DNA of 64,000 bases from Pleurodeles waltl (Eukaryota; Chordata; Amphibia; Caudata; Salamandridae): NCBI RefSeq assembly GCF_031143425.1, contig NC_090447.1, forward strand, positions 29,912,238-29,976,237, read 5' to 3'. The notes under the pieces were generated by a model. The model was not told the DNA's origin. It saw nothing but the letters and a program-made list of their open reading frames with translations, and did not search any database. Positions 23,409-32,809 of this stretch are shown here, piece by piece. The position numbers were made by a program, and so were the translations under genes. Each line of letters starts with the position of its first letter. The stretch's first letter is position 1.

Positions 23409-24195
23409 ATGGAACGGACCCCATTCCGCTTCTGCCCAAAATGTCATAACAAGTATCCATATACAGATCAGCATCTGGTCTGTAACTTGTGTCTGTCTCC
23501 AGAGCACAAGGAGGATACCTGTGAAGCCTGTCGAGTGTTTCGGTCGAGGAAGACCTTAAGAGACCGAAGAGCAAGAAGACTGCAGAGGGCGTCGGCCCCG
23601 ACAGGACAAGGGCGTTTCAAGGAGGAAGAAGAAAGCTTCTCCATCCATGAATCGGACTCGGACGAGCTCGATCCCGAAGAAACGCCGAAAACCGTGAGTA
23701 AGACGTCGAAACATAAAACTCACGAGAAGACAACAAAAGCCCAGGGGACGCCACCGCCAACAGGCCATGGCTTAACCCGAAAAATAGGTGACCGATCATC
23801 AGCACCGAAAAAGGCCATGCATGTGGCGAAGTCATCCGACTCCGGTCGAGATACCGCCACACAGCAATCTCTGGCCCGAGACAGCGGCTCCGAACAGATT
23901 CGGCACAGAGACAGTGGCACCGAAATGGTTCGGCACCGAGACACCACGACGCCGAAAATAAAGAAGGTTGCTTCGGAGCCCAAAAAGGCGACCGAAATTT
24001 TTTTGATTCCGAAACATCCAGCCTCAGAACCGAAAACAGGTTCCTACACAGAGGAACACGGATTGTCCTCCCAGATGCAAGGACATAAGTTCGGAGAGGA
24101 ACTTCAATCTGTTGAGCCAGACTACACTCAAAGAAGGCTCCACATTCAAAAAGACACAGGGAAGATAAGCACTCTTCCCCCAATTAAGATGAAAA
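23409..24195 (+). pseudogene. DIRS gag-like ORF, N-terminal part only
   Basis: The first ATG of the open frame gives MERTPFRFCPKCHNKYPY. A Cys-rich segment follows (CPKC, then CNLC, H, C, CEAC within 40 residues), which could bind metal. A charged Ser/Arg/Glu-rich linker (EEEESFSIHESDSDELDPEE) and several RHRDSG/RDSGS-type repeats follow, then a DYTQRRLHIQKDTG segment. At about 24195 the sequence jumps directly into the reverse transcriptase in another frame, so the gag C-terminal half is missing. The frame stays open across the RT by chance and joins the recombinase frame, giving a 1132-codon open frame that should not be read as one protein. Confidence 0.7.
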
Positions 24196-24204
24196 CAAGA
24201 CTAC

Positions 24205-25683
24205 ATGACAACACTAGACCTAAAGGATGCATATTTCCATATACCTATACATCCTTCACACAGAAAGTACTTAAGGTTTGTATTCCAAGGGATACATTAC
24301 CAATTCAAGGTGTTGCCATTCGGAATAACAACTGCGCCAAGAGTTTTTACAAAGTGCCTAGCAGTCGTAGCTGCACATATCAGAAGGCAGCAAATACATG
24401 TGTTCCCGTACCTAGACGATTGGTTAATCAAAACCAACACTCTAGAAAAGTGTTCACAACACACAAAGTATGTCATAGAAACCCTACACAAACTAGGTTT
24501 CTCAATCAACTACACAAAGTCACACCTTCTGCCGTGTCAAACACAGCAATACTTAGGGGCGACAATCAACACAGCAAAAGGGATTGCCACTCCAAGTCCA
24601 CAAAGGGTTCAGGCATTTCACAATGTAATACAGGCCATGTATCCAAATCAAAAAATACAAGTCAAAAAGGTGATGAAACTCCTAGGCATGATGTCCTCAT
24701 GCATAGCCATTGTCCCAAACGCAAGGTTGCACATGCGGCCCTTACAACAGTTCCTAGCATCACAGTGGTCACAGGCACAGGGTCAAATTCTAGATCTGGT
24801 GTTGGTAGACCGCCAAACATACATCTCGCTTCTATGGTGGAACAGTATAAATTTAAACCAGGGGCGGCCTTTCCAAGACCCAGTGCCACAATACGTAATA
24901 ACAACAGATGCCTCCATGATAGGGTGGGGAGCACACCTCAATCAGTACAGCATCCAAGGACAATGGGACACTCACCAAAAACACTTTCACATAAATCACT
25001 TAGAACTATTGGCAGTATTTCTAGCGCTGAAAGCATTTCAACCCATAATAAGCTACAAACACATCCTTGTCAAAACAGACAACATGACAACGATGTATTA
25101 CCTAAACAAACAGGGAGGCACACACTCAACACAGTTGTGTCTCCTGGCACAGAAAATATGGCATTGGGCGATTCACAACCACATTCGCCTAATAGCACAA
25201 TTTATTCCAGGAATTCAGAACCAGCTAGCGGACAATCTTTCTCGGGATCACCAACAGATCCACGAATGGGAGATTCACCCCCAAATACTGAATACTTACT
25301 TCCAGAGTTGGGGAACGCCACAAATAGATCTATTTGCAACAAAGGAAAACGCAAAATGCCAAAACTTCGCATCCAGGTACCCACAAGATCAGTCTCAGGG
25401 CAATGCGTTATGGATGAGTTGGTCAGGGATATTTGCTTATGCTTTTCCCCCTCTCCCACTCCTTCCATATCTAGTAAACAAGCTGAGTCAAAACAAACTC
25501 AAACTCATACTAATAGCACCGACATGGGCAAGGCAACCTTGGTACACAACACTACTAGACCTCTCAGTAGTGCCTCATGTCAAACTACCAAACATACCAG
25601 ATCTGTTAACGCAACACAAACAACAGATCAGACACCCAAATCCAGCATCGCTGAATCTAGCAATCTGGCTCCTGAACTCCTAG
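24205..25683 (+). CDS. DIRS reverse transcriptase, RNase H and methyltransferase-like domain (5' truncated)
   Basis: A 492-codon open frame. It begins inside the RT palm (MTTLDLKDAYFHIPIHPSH), so the RT fingers region that precedes this motif in DIRS elements is deleted. YLDD is at residues 69-72. RNase H has all four acidic residues visible: D235 (TTDAS), E267 (HLELLA), D292 (VKTDN) and D343 (LADNLSR). A dam-methyltransferase-like segment typical of DIRS follows (IDLFATKENAKC about 374-385, then LILIAPTWARQPWY about 433-446). The frame overlaps the start of the recombinase frame, as usual for the class. Uninterrupted, but because of the missing N-terminus probably unable to act alone. Confidence 0.88.
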   Translation: MTTLDLKDAYFHIPIHPSHRKYLRFVFQGIHYQFKVLPFGITTAPRVFTKCLAVVAAHIRRQQIHVFPYLDDWLIKTNTLEKCSQHTKYVIETLHKLGFSINYTKSHLLPCQTQQYLGATINTAKGIATPSPQRVQAFHNVIQAMYPNQKIQVKKVMKLLGMMSSCIAIVPNARLHMRPLQQFLASQWSQAQGQILDLVLVDRQTYISLLWWNSINLNQGRPFQDPVPQYVITTDASMIGWGAHLNQYSIQGQWDTHQKHFHINHLELLAVFLALKAFQPIISYKHILVKTDNMTTMYYLNKQGGTHSTQLCLLAQKIWHWAIHNHIRLIAQFIPGIQNQLADNLSRDHQQIHEWEIHPQILNTYFQSWGTPQIDLFATKENAKCQNFASRYPQDQSQGNALWMSWSGIFAYAFPPLPLLPYLVNKLSQNKLKLILIAPTWARQPWYTTLLDLSVVPHVKLPNIPDLLTQHKQQIRHPNPASLNLAIWLLNS

Positions 25684-26735
25684 AGTTCGGACATTTAGAC
25701 CTTACACAGGAATGTATGGAGGTCATAAAACAAGCTAGGAAACGTACCACTAGACATTGCTATGCAAATAAGTGGAAAAGATTTGTCTATTACTGCCACA
25801 ATAATCAAATTCAACCCTTACACGCATCTGCCAAAGACATCGTAGGATACTTACTACATTTGCAAAAATCAAAGCTAGCTTTTTCTTCCATTAAAATACA
25901 TCTTACAGCAATTTCAGCTTACCTGCAAATTACGCACTCAACTTCTCTATTTAGAATACCAGTCATAAAAGCATTTATGGAAGGTCTAAAGAGAATTATA
26001 CCACCAAGAACACCACCAGTTCCTTCGTGGAACCTCAACATTGTCTTAACACGACTCATGGGTCCACCTTTTGAGCCCATGCACTCTTGTGAAATGCAAT
26101 ACTTAACATGGAAAGTTGCATTTTTAATTGCCATCACATCTTTAAGAAGAGTAAGTGAGATTCAAGCATTTACCATACAAGAACCATTTATTCAGATACA
26201 CAAGCATAAGGTAGTTCTACGAACAAATCCTAAATTTTTACCAAAAGTCATATCACCGTTCCACTTAAATCAAACAGTAGAATTACCAGTGTTCTTCCCA
26301 CAGCCAGACTCTGTAGCTGAAAGAGCACTACATACATTGGACATCAGAAGAGCGTTAATGTACTACATTGACAGAACAAAACTAATTCGCAAAACAAAAC
26401 AATTATTTATTGCTTTCCAAAAACCTCATACAGGAAATCCAATTTCTAAGCAAGGCATTGCTAGATGGATAGTTAAGTGCATTCAAACCTGCTATCTTAA
26501 AGCTAAAAGAGAACTGCCTATTACACCAAAGGCACACTCAACCAGAAAGAAAGGTGCTACCATGGCCTTTCTAGGAAATATTCCAATGAACGAAATATGT
26601 AAGGCAGCTACATGGTCTACGCCGCATACATTTACCAAACACTACTGTGTAGACGTGCTAACAACACAGCAAGCCACAGTAGGCCAAGCAGTACTACGAA
26701 CATTGTTTCAGACAACTTCAACTCCTACAGGCTGA
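25674..26735 (+). CDS. DIRS tyrosine recombinase
   Basis: Lambda-integrase-family recombinase that would join the circular DNA copy into the genome. The domain runs from LLEFGHLDLTQECMEVI to the stop at 26733-26735, about 353 residues. Visible parts are the N-terminal helical SAM-like region (RHCYANKWKRFVYYC), KAFMEGLKRIIPP, the first catalytic arginine in SLRRVSEI (about 26139-26162), the HSTR box (H at 26535, R at 26544) and the nucleophile region TKHY (Tyr at 26643-26645). The frame is intact, so the enzyme could in principle be functional. Where translation starts is unclear, because the frame is open far upstream and DIRS recombinases overlap the RT frame. Confidence 0.88.
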   Translation, partial: ELLEFGHLDLTQECMEVIKQARKRTTRHCYANKWKRFVYYCHNNQIQPLHASAKDIVGYLLHLQKSKLAFSSIKIHLTAISAYLQITHSTSLFRIPVIKAFMEGLKRIIPPRTPPVPSWNLNIVLTRLMGPPFEPMHSCEMQYLTWKVAFLIAITSLRRVSEIQAFTIQEPFIQIHKHKVVLRTNPKFLPKVISPFHLNQTVELPVFFPQPDSVAERALHTLDIRRALMYYIDRTKLIRKTKQLFIAFQKPHTGNPISKQGIARWIVKCIQTCYLKAKRELPITPKAHSTRKKGATMAFLGNIPMNEICKAATWSTPHTFTKHYCVDVLTTQQATVGQAVLRTLFQTTSTPTG

Positions 26736-26772
26736 ACCACCGCTTTTGGGGAGATAACTGCTTACTAGTCTA

Positions 26773-26855
26773 TGCACAGCATGTGTATCTGCAGCTACAC
26801 ATGCCACCGAACGGAAAATGTCACTTACCCAGTGTACATCTGTTCGTGGCATTAG
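26773..26855 (+). repeat. DIRS internal complementary region, left portion
   Basis: 26773-26812 is the reverse complement of the outer left end 23011-23050 (40 bp, one mismatch). 26813-26855 is the reverse complement of the outer right end from 33208 inward (43 bp). The two abut exactly at 26812/26813, so this is a copy of the circle junction of the element's own ends. The last five bases (ATTAG, 26851-26855) are one copy of the chromovirus target duplication. Confidence 0.9.
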
Positions 26856-27652
26856 TGTCACGACTCACGTGCTGCTTGCGCCTGGAATTTGCAGATCTGG
26901 TGGCGTGGATCTTCAATGTTCGACTTTGGCCCAAAAAGGGGCGACTCTTTCTGGTAGCCACAGTGCTGTAGGCAATGGAGACGCCAAGAACAGACCGTGC
27001 CCTTCAGAAAATAGCGCCAGAGGAAAAAAAAAAACCCTTAGAAAAAGGGGAAAAAACCTCCGAATAGGAAGATTCCTGGAAAAAACAAGAACAAACAAAC
27101 AGGAATCCAAAAGGAGCAAAAGTCAGGAAACACAGAATGCTGAAATCCAGAACCAAAAGGTGAGGAAATCAGGAGCGAAGACACTAACTGAGCAGAAAGT
27201 GTTGCAGCGCAAAGAAAGAAGAAAACACAGCCCTTATATACTAAAAAACAGGAAGTGACCCACAGGAAGTAAAAGGACACCATCTTAGACAGGGAAACAA
27301 CACATAGAACAGAATAGAACAGGAACCATAGAGAATAGGGAACAAGGAATGCTGGGAAGGAACAGGAATCTGGGAAGGGGGAAAAAGACATAAAGAAAGG
27401 CACAACAAAAGACTGCAGGAAAGAAGAAAAAAGAAGAAAAAGAGAAAAGAAACGAAAAGACAGGTAAGAGGGGGGGTCATAGACCCCAGCATAGTGGAGA
27501 GCAGAAAGTAGAACGAGGCCCCATGCTATGTCTGGGGCCTCGATAAGCGCAGGAGAGGCTGGGGGTGCGCCGCGTCTTCAAGACACGGTGTGCAGCCCGA
27601 GCCGAACGCCCGGCTTGAGTCGAGCTCTCGGCTCGCGCCGCGCGGCGCGACA
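26856..27652 (-). repeat. Chromovirus 3' LTR
   Basis: 797-bp LTR, the 3' one because the element reads on the minus strand. TG...CA ends. The pol frame runs ~127 bp into it. Compared with the 5' LTR it has a 12-bp insertion near 27466 and lacks a 9-bp AAG-rich unit and a 5-bp GC unit. Confidence 0.95.
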
Positions 27653-30498
27653 GTAGGTCCCCCTCCCGAAGGTCCAGGTTTGAGAGGAAATAAACAGTGA
27701 AAGCGTTGAATCAGGAGAGGTGCGTGAACGGAAGATGCATCTTCCCAAGAGCATTCACTGAGAGGATAACCCTTCCAATGAATCAGATACTGAAGGCGTT
27801 TGTGAAAAAGACGAGAGTCACAAATTTCCTGTACTTCATATTCAGGAACATCATCCACGAGTACAGGAGGTGGACAAGGAAACTGACGTGAGTAAGGGTC
27901 AGGCACATAAGGTTTAAGCTGAGAAACATGAAAGACCGGATGAATCTTCCATGTATGAGGTAAGTGAAGACGGACAGTGACAGGATTGACCAACTGAAGA
28001 ATACGGAAAGGCCCATAGTAACGAGGTGTGAACTTATTTTGAGAAAGACGTGAGGGTAGGAATTTGGAGGAGAGCCAGACTTTATCTTGCGGATGATAGT
28101 CTGGATTGGTTGCACGTCTCTTGTCTGCAGCCTTCTTCATATATCTCTTGGTATGTAACAAATTAGATCGAATTAGTCTATGGATTTGGAGAAGGCGTTT
28201 GGAAAAATAGGTAATAGCGGGTAGAGGAGAGTTGGATTGTGGAGAAGTAGGAAAAGAGGTAGGATGAAAACCATAAGAACAGAAAAAGGGAGTGACCTTG
28301 GAGGCACTATGGACTGAGTTATTGTAGGAAAATTCAGCTATAGAGAGGTAAGTGTTCCAGTTACTTTGGGTAGAATTGCAAAAGCATCGAAGATATTGCT
28401 CTAGTCCTTGGTTCAGACGCTCGGTCTGGCCGTTGGTCTGAGGATGGAACCCTGAAGACAGGGCTCTATTAATATTTAGTGTTTTACAAAAATGCCTCCA
28501 AAATCGGGAAATGTACTGAGGTCCTCTATCAGATATTATGGTATGTGGAAGTCCATGGAGACAGAAGATATGATCAATGAATATTTGACTTAGTTCTTGA
28601 GAAGTAGGTAGCCTTTTCAGGGCAGTGAAATGAGCCATCTTCGTGAAAGAATCCACAGTGACCATGATGACCCGGTTTCCTGCTGATGGTGGGAGTGAAC
28701 ACATAAAATCAGTAGAGATGGTATGCCATGGGGCCGGTGGAACAGGCAAAGGCTGTAGTAATCCTGCAGGTCTGGTATGGGGTATCTTGATTTGGGCACA
28801 TATGGGACAGGCCTGAACGTATCTTTCCACATCCAGCTTCCAGGTAGGCCACCAGAAAAATCGTGAAAGAAGTTCTTGTGTGGCCTTGATGCCTCTATGA
28901 CCAGCCACAGGTGAATCATGGCACATTTGTAATGCCTTTTCTTGCACCTTGTTAGTAGGGAGGAATATCAGGTTTTGATAATAAAAATATCCTTGTTTCT
29001 TATGTAATAATGGTCTTAGTTCTTCTATGTCGTGGTCCGATAGGTTGGCGTATTCCAGTTGTACTTCTTCCAGGAAAGACTGAGCCACTCCAATGATCTT
29101 ACTGGGTTCCAGAAGATACTGAGATGAGGAAGGAGTACACTCTGGATATCGGCGAGACAGAGCATCAGCCAGGATGTTTTGAGATCCAGGAATATATTTG
29201 ATGAAAAAATCGTACTGACTGAAGAAAAAGGCCCAGCGGGCCTGACGACTATTCTGGCATACAAAATTTCGTAAACATTGTAGGTTACGGTGGTCTGTCC
29301 TCACCTCAAATGGTTCCTTGGAACCCATCAGAAACTGTCTCCACTCAAGGCAGGCTGTTTTTAGAGCCAATAATTCCCTTTCCAGTACAGAATAGTGTTG
29401 TTCAGCTGTGGAAAGGATATGAGACAAGTAGAAAACAGGATGTTCAAGACCATCATCCTCTTGTCGTTGGAGTAAGACAGCTCCGATGGCTCTCTCAGAA
29501 GCATCAGTTACGACTATAAATTGTTTGGTGGTATCTGGATGTCTCAAGATGGGGGCTTGGGTGAAGGCTCTCTTTAATTCTTGAAAGGCTGCTTCAGCCG
29601 CCTCAGTCCAGACAAACCCTTTCTTTAAATTTTCCTTTTTTAAGGTGTGAGTTATGTGGCTAGTCAGTCTGGCAAAGTCTAGAATGAATTGTCGATAGAA
29701 GTTTGCTAACCCTAGGAAACATTGTGTTTCTTTTATGGAAGGAGAAGGCCACTCTAGGATAGCTTGTACCTTTTCTTGATCCATAGCTATGCCGGTGGGA
29801 CTTAAATGATAGCCCAGATATTTGACTTCCGTCATGTCGAACTCACATTTTTCTGGTTTGCAAAATAGTTGATGAGCACGAAGTCTTTGAAGAACTTGTT
29901 TCACATGGGAAGAATGGAGTTCAGGATTTCTAGAATAAATAAGAATATCATCTAGGTAGATCACGACTGTCTGATTCAGAAGGTCTGAAAACACTGAGTC
30001 CATAAATCTCTGGAAGATTGCGGGGGCGTTAGTGAGACCAAACGGCATAACCCTATATTCAAAATGGCCAAATGGAGTCCTGAAAGCTGTCTTCCATTCG
30101 TCGCCTTCTTTGATGCGTAAAAGGTGGTAAGCTCCTCGTAAATCTAATTTAGTAAAACGTTGAGCCCCTCTGATAGCTTCTAGTATGTCCCTGATGAGAG
30201 GCAAAGGATAACGATCTTTAATTGTTATTTTATTCAGACCTCGAAAATCCAGGCAAGGACGAAGATCCTTTGTCTTCTTGGGCACAAAAAAGAGAGGAGC
30301 CCCAGCCGGAGACGACGATGGAACAATAAGACCACTCTGTATATTTTCGTCCAGATACTCTTTTAGAACTTCCCTTTCGGGTTCCGTGAGAGAGTACATC
30401 CTCCCAAAAGGAACAATTGTGCCGGGTTCCAATGGAATAGCACAATCATATTCTCGATGTGGAGGTAGCACAGGTTTCGACGGTCTTTGGAAAACATC
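27526..30498 (-). CDS. Chromovirus pol: RT, RNase H, integrase, chromodomain
   Basis: Open frame of about 990 codons. Numbering from the CTACCTCCAC region (30471), RT has YLDD at 172-175 preceded by LPLIRDIL and VMPFGLTNAP. RNase H shows D323, E366, D393 and D436. Integrase has a zinc-binding H518/H525/C555/C558 set and a catalytic triad D588, D648, E684 with 35 residues between the last two, as in retroviral-type integrases. Near the C-terminus YEVQEICDSRL, YLIHWKGYP and CSWEDASSVHAP form a chromodomain, which in chromoviruses is thought to guide insertion to particular chromatin. The frame continues upstream only to a TAG at 30499-30501. The last ~40 codons lie in the 3' LTR. Confidence 0.93.
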   Translation of the reverse strand, partial: DVFQRPSKPVLPPHREYDCAIPLEPGTIVPFGRMYSLTEPEREVLKEYLDENIQSGLIVPSSSPAGAPLFFVPKKTKDLRPCLDFRGLNKITIKDRYPLPLIRDILEAIRGAQRFTKLDLRGAYHLLRIKEGDEWKTAFRTPFGHFEYRVMPFGLTNAPAIFQRFMDSVFSDLLNQTVVIYLDDILIYSRNPELHSSHVKQVLQRLRAHQLFCKPEKCEFDMTEVKYLGYHLSPTGIAMDQEKVQAILEWPSPSIKETQCFLGLANFYRQFILDFARLTSHITHTLKKENLKKGFVWTEAAEAAFQELKRAFTQAPILRHPDTTKQFIVVTDASERAIGAVLLQRQEDDGLEHPVFYLSHILSTAEQHYSVLERELLALKTACLEWRQFLMGSKEPFEVRTDHRNLQCLRNFVCQNSRQARWAFFFSQYDFFIKYIPGSQNILADALSRRYPECTPSSSQYLLEPSKIIGVAQSFLEEVQLEYANLSDHDIEELRPLLHKKQGYFYYQNLIFLPTNKVQEKALQMCHDSPVAGHRGIKATQELLSRFFWWPTWKLDVERYVQACPICAQIKIPHTRPAGLLQPLPVPPAPWHTISTDFMCSLPPSAGNRVIMVTVDSFTKMAHFTALKRLPTSQELSQIFIDHIFCLHGLPHTIISDRGPQYISRFWRHFCKTLNINRALSSGFHPQTNGQTERLNQGLEQYLRCFCNSTQSNWNTYLSIAEFSYNNSVHSASKVTPFFCSYGFHPTSFPTSPQSNSPLPAITYFSKRLLQIHRLIRSNLLHTKRYMKKAADKRRATNPDYHPQDKVWLSSKFLPSRLSQNKFTPRYYGPFRILQLVNPVTVRLHLPHTWKIHPVFHVSQLKPYVPDPYSRQFPCPPPVLVDDVPEYEVQEICDSRLFHKRLQYLIHWKGYPLSECSWEDASSVHAPLLIQRFHCLFPLKPGPSGGGPTVAPRGASRELDSSRAFGSGCTPCLEDAAHPQPLLRLSRPQT

Positions 30499-31179
30499 CT
30501 AAAACTCCAAATAGTGGTCTGGGACCCCTTGGACCGTATTAATGGACATACCAGTGGCACCTTCAGTATCTAAGGATCTTTTCGGAGACCAATACTTGTC
30601 GGAAGTAAAACAGTTCTCATGACAAAATTGCGAAGACAAAGAAACTGTCCGGGTTACCCAATTTATATACGGGTTATGTCTGATGAACCACGGAATTCCA
30701 AGAATGATGGTATGGTTGGGGGACGTGATAAGATCGAAGGAAATGTGTTCTTGATGGTTTCCCACCTGTAGACTTAACATCAGGGTAGTGGTGTCTACAG
30801 GACCCAAGGATATCAAGGATCCATCCACGGTGTGTACCTGTTCGGGTACTTCTTTTGCTTGTGTAGGAACTTGGTGAGCAGCAGCCCATGTCTTGTCCAT
30901 GTATATACCACTAGCACCACAATCTAGTAATGCCATAGTCTTTTCTTGACGACCGTCAGGAAGTTGTAACAGGACAGGAAAAATGAACAAGGCGGTTGTA
31001 TTGTCATTAAAGGAGCTGATGGAAGGTATAGCTGTAGATCCCGTCCCTCCCTTCTTACAGAGGACGGGAGGTGGCGTTTCCCGAAGGCCTGGGCGGACGT
31101 ACAGGACAGGTACGAAGCATGTGACCAGCAGAACCACAGTACAGGCACAACCCTCTCTTGCGTCTGTCTTCTCGTTCAC
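30499..31179 (-). CDS. Chromovirus protease region
   Basis: This frame overlaps the end of gag in the +1 frame and ends in a TAG at 30499-30501. The active-site loop reads ALLDCGASGIYMD, a variant of the usual DSGA motif with Cys before Gly, followed by the flap-side ILGIPWFIRHNP motif normal for gypsy proteases. The same frame resumes immediately after the TAG as pol, so a single stop separates protease from RT. Either the stop is read through or it is a recent inactivating change. The open frame has no ATG start, which fits expression by frameshifting from gag. Confidence 0.85.
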   Translation of the reverse strand: MNEKTDAREGCACTVVLLVTCFVPVLYVRPGLRETPPPVLCKKGGTGSTAIPSISSFNDNTTALFIFPVLLQLPDGRQEKTMALLDCGASGIYMDKTWAAAHQVPTQAKEVPEQVHTVDGSLISLGPVDTTTLMLSLQVGNHQEHISFDLITSPNHTIILGIPWFIRHNPYINWVTRTVSLSSQFCHENCFTSDKYWSPKRSLDTEGATGMSINTVQGVPDHYLEF

Positions 31180-31972
31180 TAGCAGAGAGCGGACCTCGGG
31201 TAGTATCCACCTGCTTGGGTTCCCCTTCGATGTCTCTAGCAGGAGTGCGAGGTTCCTCGGAACGCTGCAGGCAAGCTCGTGAGCTACTTGGCTGGGAAAA
31301 CCCTCTACTCCTTTTCTTTTCCGATCTCCGTTCCTGAAGACGATATTCGATGGACAGTGCTTGATCCATCAGGCCACGAAGATCTTCCGCTCTGGTAGAA
31401 TGTACTAGTTCATCCTTTATTTCTTCTTTGAGTCCTCTACGAAATAAAGTTACCAGAGTACGTTCCACCCAAGTGGTCTCTGCCGCCAGCTGACGAAAAC
31501 GGGTTATATATTGCAGGACGTCTTGCGAGCCTTGTTGGATGTCACATAGGGCTTCTTCAGCAGAGGCTTCCAATCCAGGACGGCTAAACATCTGTTTGAA
31601 GCGACTCACAAAGGTGGAATAGTCCGACAATACAGGGTCGTTGGAGGACACCATCGGGGTTGCCCAGGCCAAGGCTGGACCGGATAAGGCACTGATAAGA
31701 TAACCCACCTTGGTCCTGTCGTGGGAGAATTGGGTAGGTCGGAAGGCGAAGTACACTGTTAATGCATCCAGGAACTCGCGAAGCTTGGTTGGTTCACCAG
31801 AGAAACAAGGGGTAGAAGCGGAGATAGTTGGAACATCAATGGTGCGGAGAGCCAAAGCCTGTCGTAACGCAGCATTTTCATTGCGTAGTTGTTGCAATTC
31901 CTGAGCTTGTTGCTGAATCGTGGTCAAAAGAGATTGTTCTGGATCTGCAGCAGCCGCCACTGTGTCATCCAT
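31055..31972 (-). CDS. Chromovirus gag
   Basis: A 305-residue frame from ATG at 31972 (MDDTVAAAADPEQ) to a stop at 31055. The N-terminus has a coiled-coil-like segment (QQQAQELQQLRNENAALRQ). The middle is the capsid-type domain (KLREFLDALTVYFAFRP, then LSGPALAWATPM, and YITRFRQLAAETTW). A CCHC zinc knuckle (CLYCGSAGHMLRTC, spacing 2-4-4) sits near the C-terminus. This is the Sushi-type gag organisation from which the mammalian RTL/PEG10 genes descend. The frame could extend into the LTR, but the ATG at 31972 follows the short leader and is the likely start. Confidence 0.9.
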   Translation of the reverse strand: MDDTVAAAADPEQSLLTTIQQQAQELQQLRNENAALRQALALRTIDVPTISASTPCFSGEPTKLREFLDALTVYFAFRPTQFSHDRTKVGYLISALSGPALAWATPMVSSNDPVLSDYSTFVSRFKQMFSRPGLEASAEEALCDIQQGSQDVLQYITRFRQLAAETTWVERTLVTLFRRGLKEEIKDELVHSTRAEDLRGLMDQALSIEYRLQERRSEKKRSRGFSQPSSSRACLQRSEEPRTPARDIEGEPKQVDTTRGPLSASEREDRRKRGLCLYCGSAGHMLRTCPVRPPRPSGNATSRPL

Positions 31973-32010
31973 GGTGTTTGAGGACGTCGGAATGGTTAGG
32001 CGCTGCAATC

Positions 32011-32809
32011 TGTCACGACTCACGTGCTGCTTGCGCCTGGAATTTGCAGATCTGGTGGCGTGGATCTTCAATGTTCGACTTTGGCCCAAAAAGGGGCAAC
32101 TCTTTCTGGTAGCCACGGTGCTGTAGGCAATGGAGACGCCAAGAACAGACCGTGCCCTTCAGAAAATAGCGCCAGAGGAAAAAAAAAAACCCTTAGAAAA
32201 AGGGGAAAAAACCTCCGAACAGGAAGATTCCTGGAAAAAACAAGAACAAACAAACAGGAATCCAAAAGGAGCAAAAGTCAGGAAACACAGAATGCTGAAA
32301 TCCAGAACCAAAAGGTGAGGAAATCAGGAGCGAAGACACTAACTGAGCAGAAAGTGTTGCAGCGCAAAGAAAGAAGAAAACACAGCCCTTATATACTAAA
32401 AAACAGGAAGTGACCCACAGGAAGTAAAAGGACACCATCTTAGACAGGGAAACAACACATAGAACAGAATAGAACAGGAACCATAGAGAATACGGAACAA
32501 GGAATGCTGGGAAGGAACAGGAATCTGGGAAGGGGGAAAAAGACATAAAGAAAGGCACAACAAAAGACTGCAGGAAAGAAGAAAAAAGAAGAAAAAGAAG
32601 AAAAAGAGAAAAGAAACGAAAAGACAGGTAATAGACCCCAGCATAGTGGAGAGCAGAAGGTAGAACGAGGCCCCATGCTATGTCTGGGGCCTCGATAAGC
32701 GCAGGAGAGGCTGGGGGTGCGCCGCGTCTTCAAGACGCGGTGTGCGGCCCGAGCCGAACGCCCGGCTTGAGTCGAGCTCTCGGCTCGCGCCGCACCGCGC
32801 GGCGCGACA
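32011..32809 (-). repeat. Chromovirus 5' LTR
   Basis: 799-bp LTR with the same TG...CA ends. It differs from the 3' LTR by seven substitutions seen by eye (for example near 32098, 32130, 32220, 32492, 32659, 32738 and 32747) and by small indels. It would contain the promoter for the minus-strand transcript. Confidence 0.95.

Larger units (their letters stand above)
26856..32809 (-). mobile_element. Ty3/Gypsy chromovirus LTR retrotransposon, full length
   Basis: Two ~800-bp LTRs (26856-27652, 797 bp; 32011-32809, 799 bp) begin TGTCACG and end GCGCGACA. Both outer edges carry the 5-bp target duplication ATTAG (26851-26855, 32810-32814). On the minus strand the order is gag, protease, RT, RNase H, integrase, chromodomain, typical of vertebrate Sushi-like chromoviruses. 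I see seven substitutions and a few small indels between the LTRs, so the insertion is fairly young. It is intact apart from one in-frame TAG between protease and RT. The leader between LTR and gag is only 38 bp and lacks an obvious TGG-type primer-binding start. A purine-rich tract (GGGAGGGGGA, minus strand) precedes the 3' LTR at about 27657-27668. Confidence 0.95.

Noticed and set aside
23337..26735. One 1132-residue DIRS fusion protein
   Set aside because: The middle (24195-25670) of this frame is a shadow of the RT/RNase H frame at 24205-25683. Only the gag-like start and the recombinase end are real; the listed first codon is GTG and the first ATG is at 23409.
26818..27258. 146-codon plus-strand frame in the LTR (also at 32024-32413)
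   Set aside because: Both lie in the antisense direction within the LTRs of the minus-strand chromovirus and show no protein-like features.
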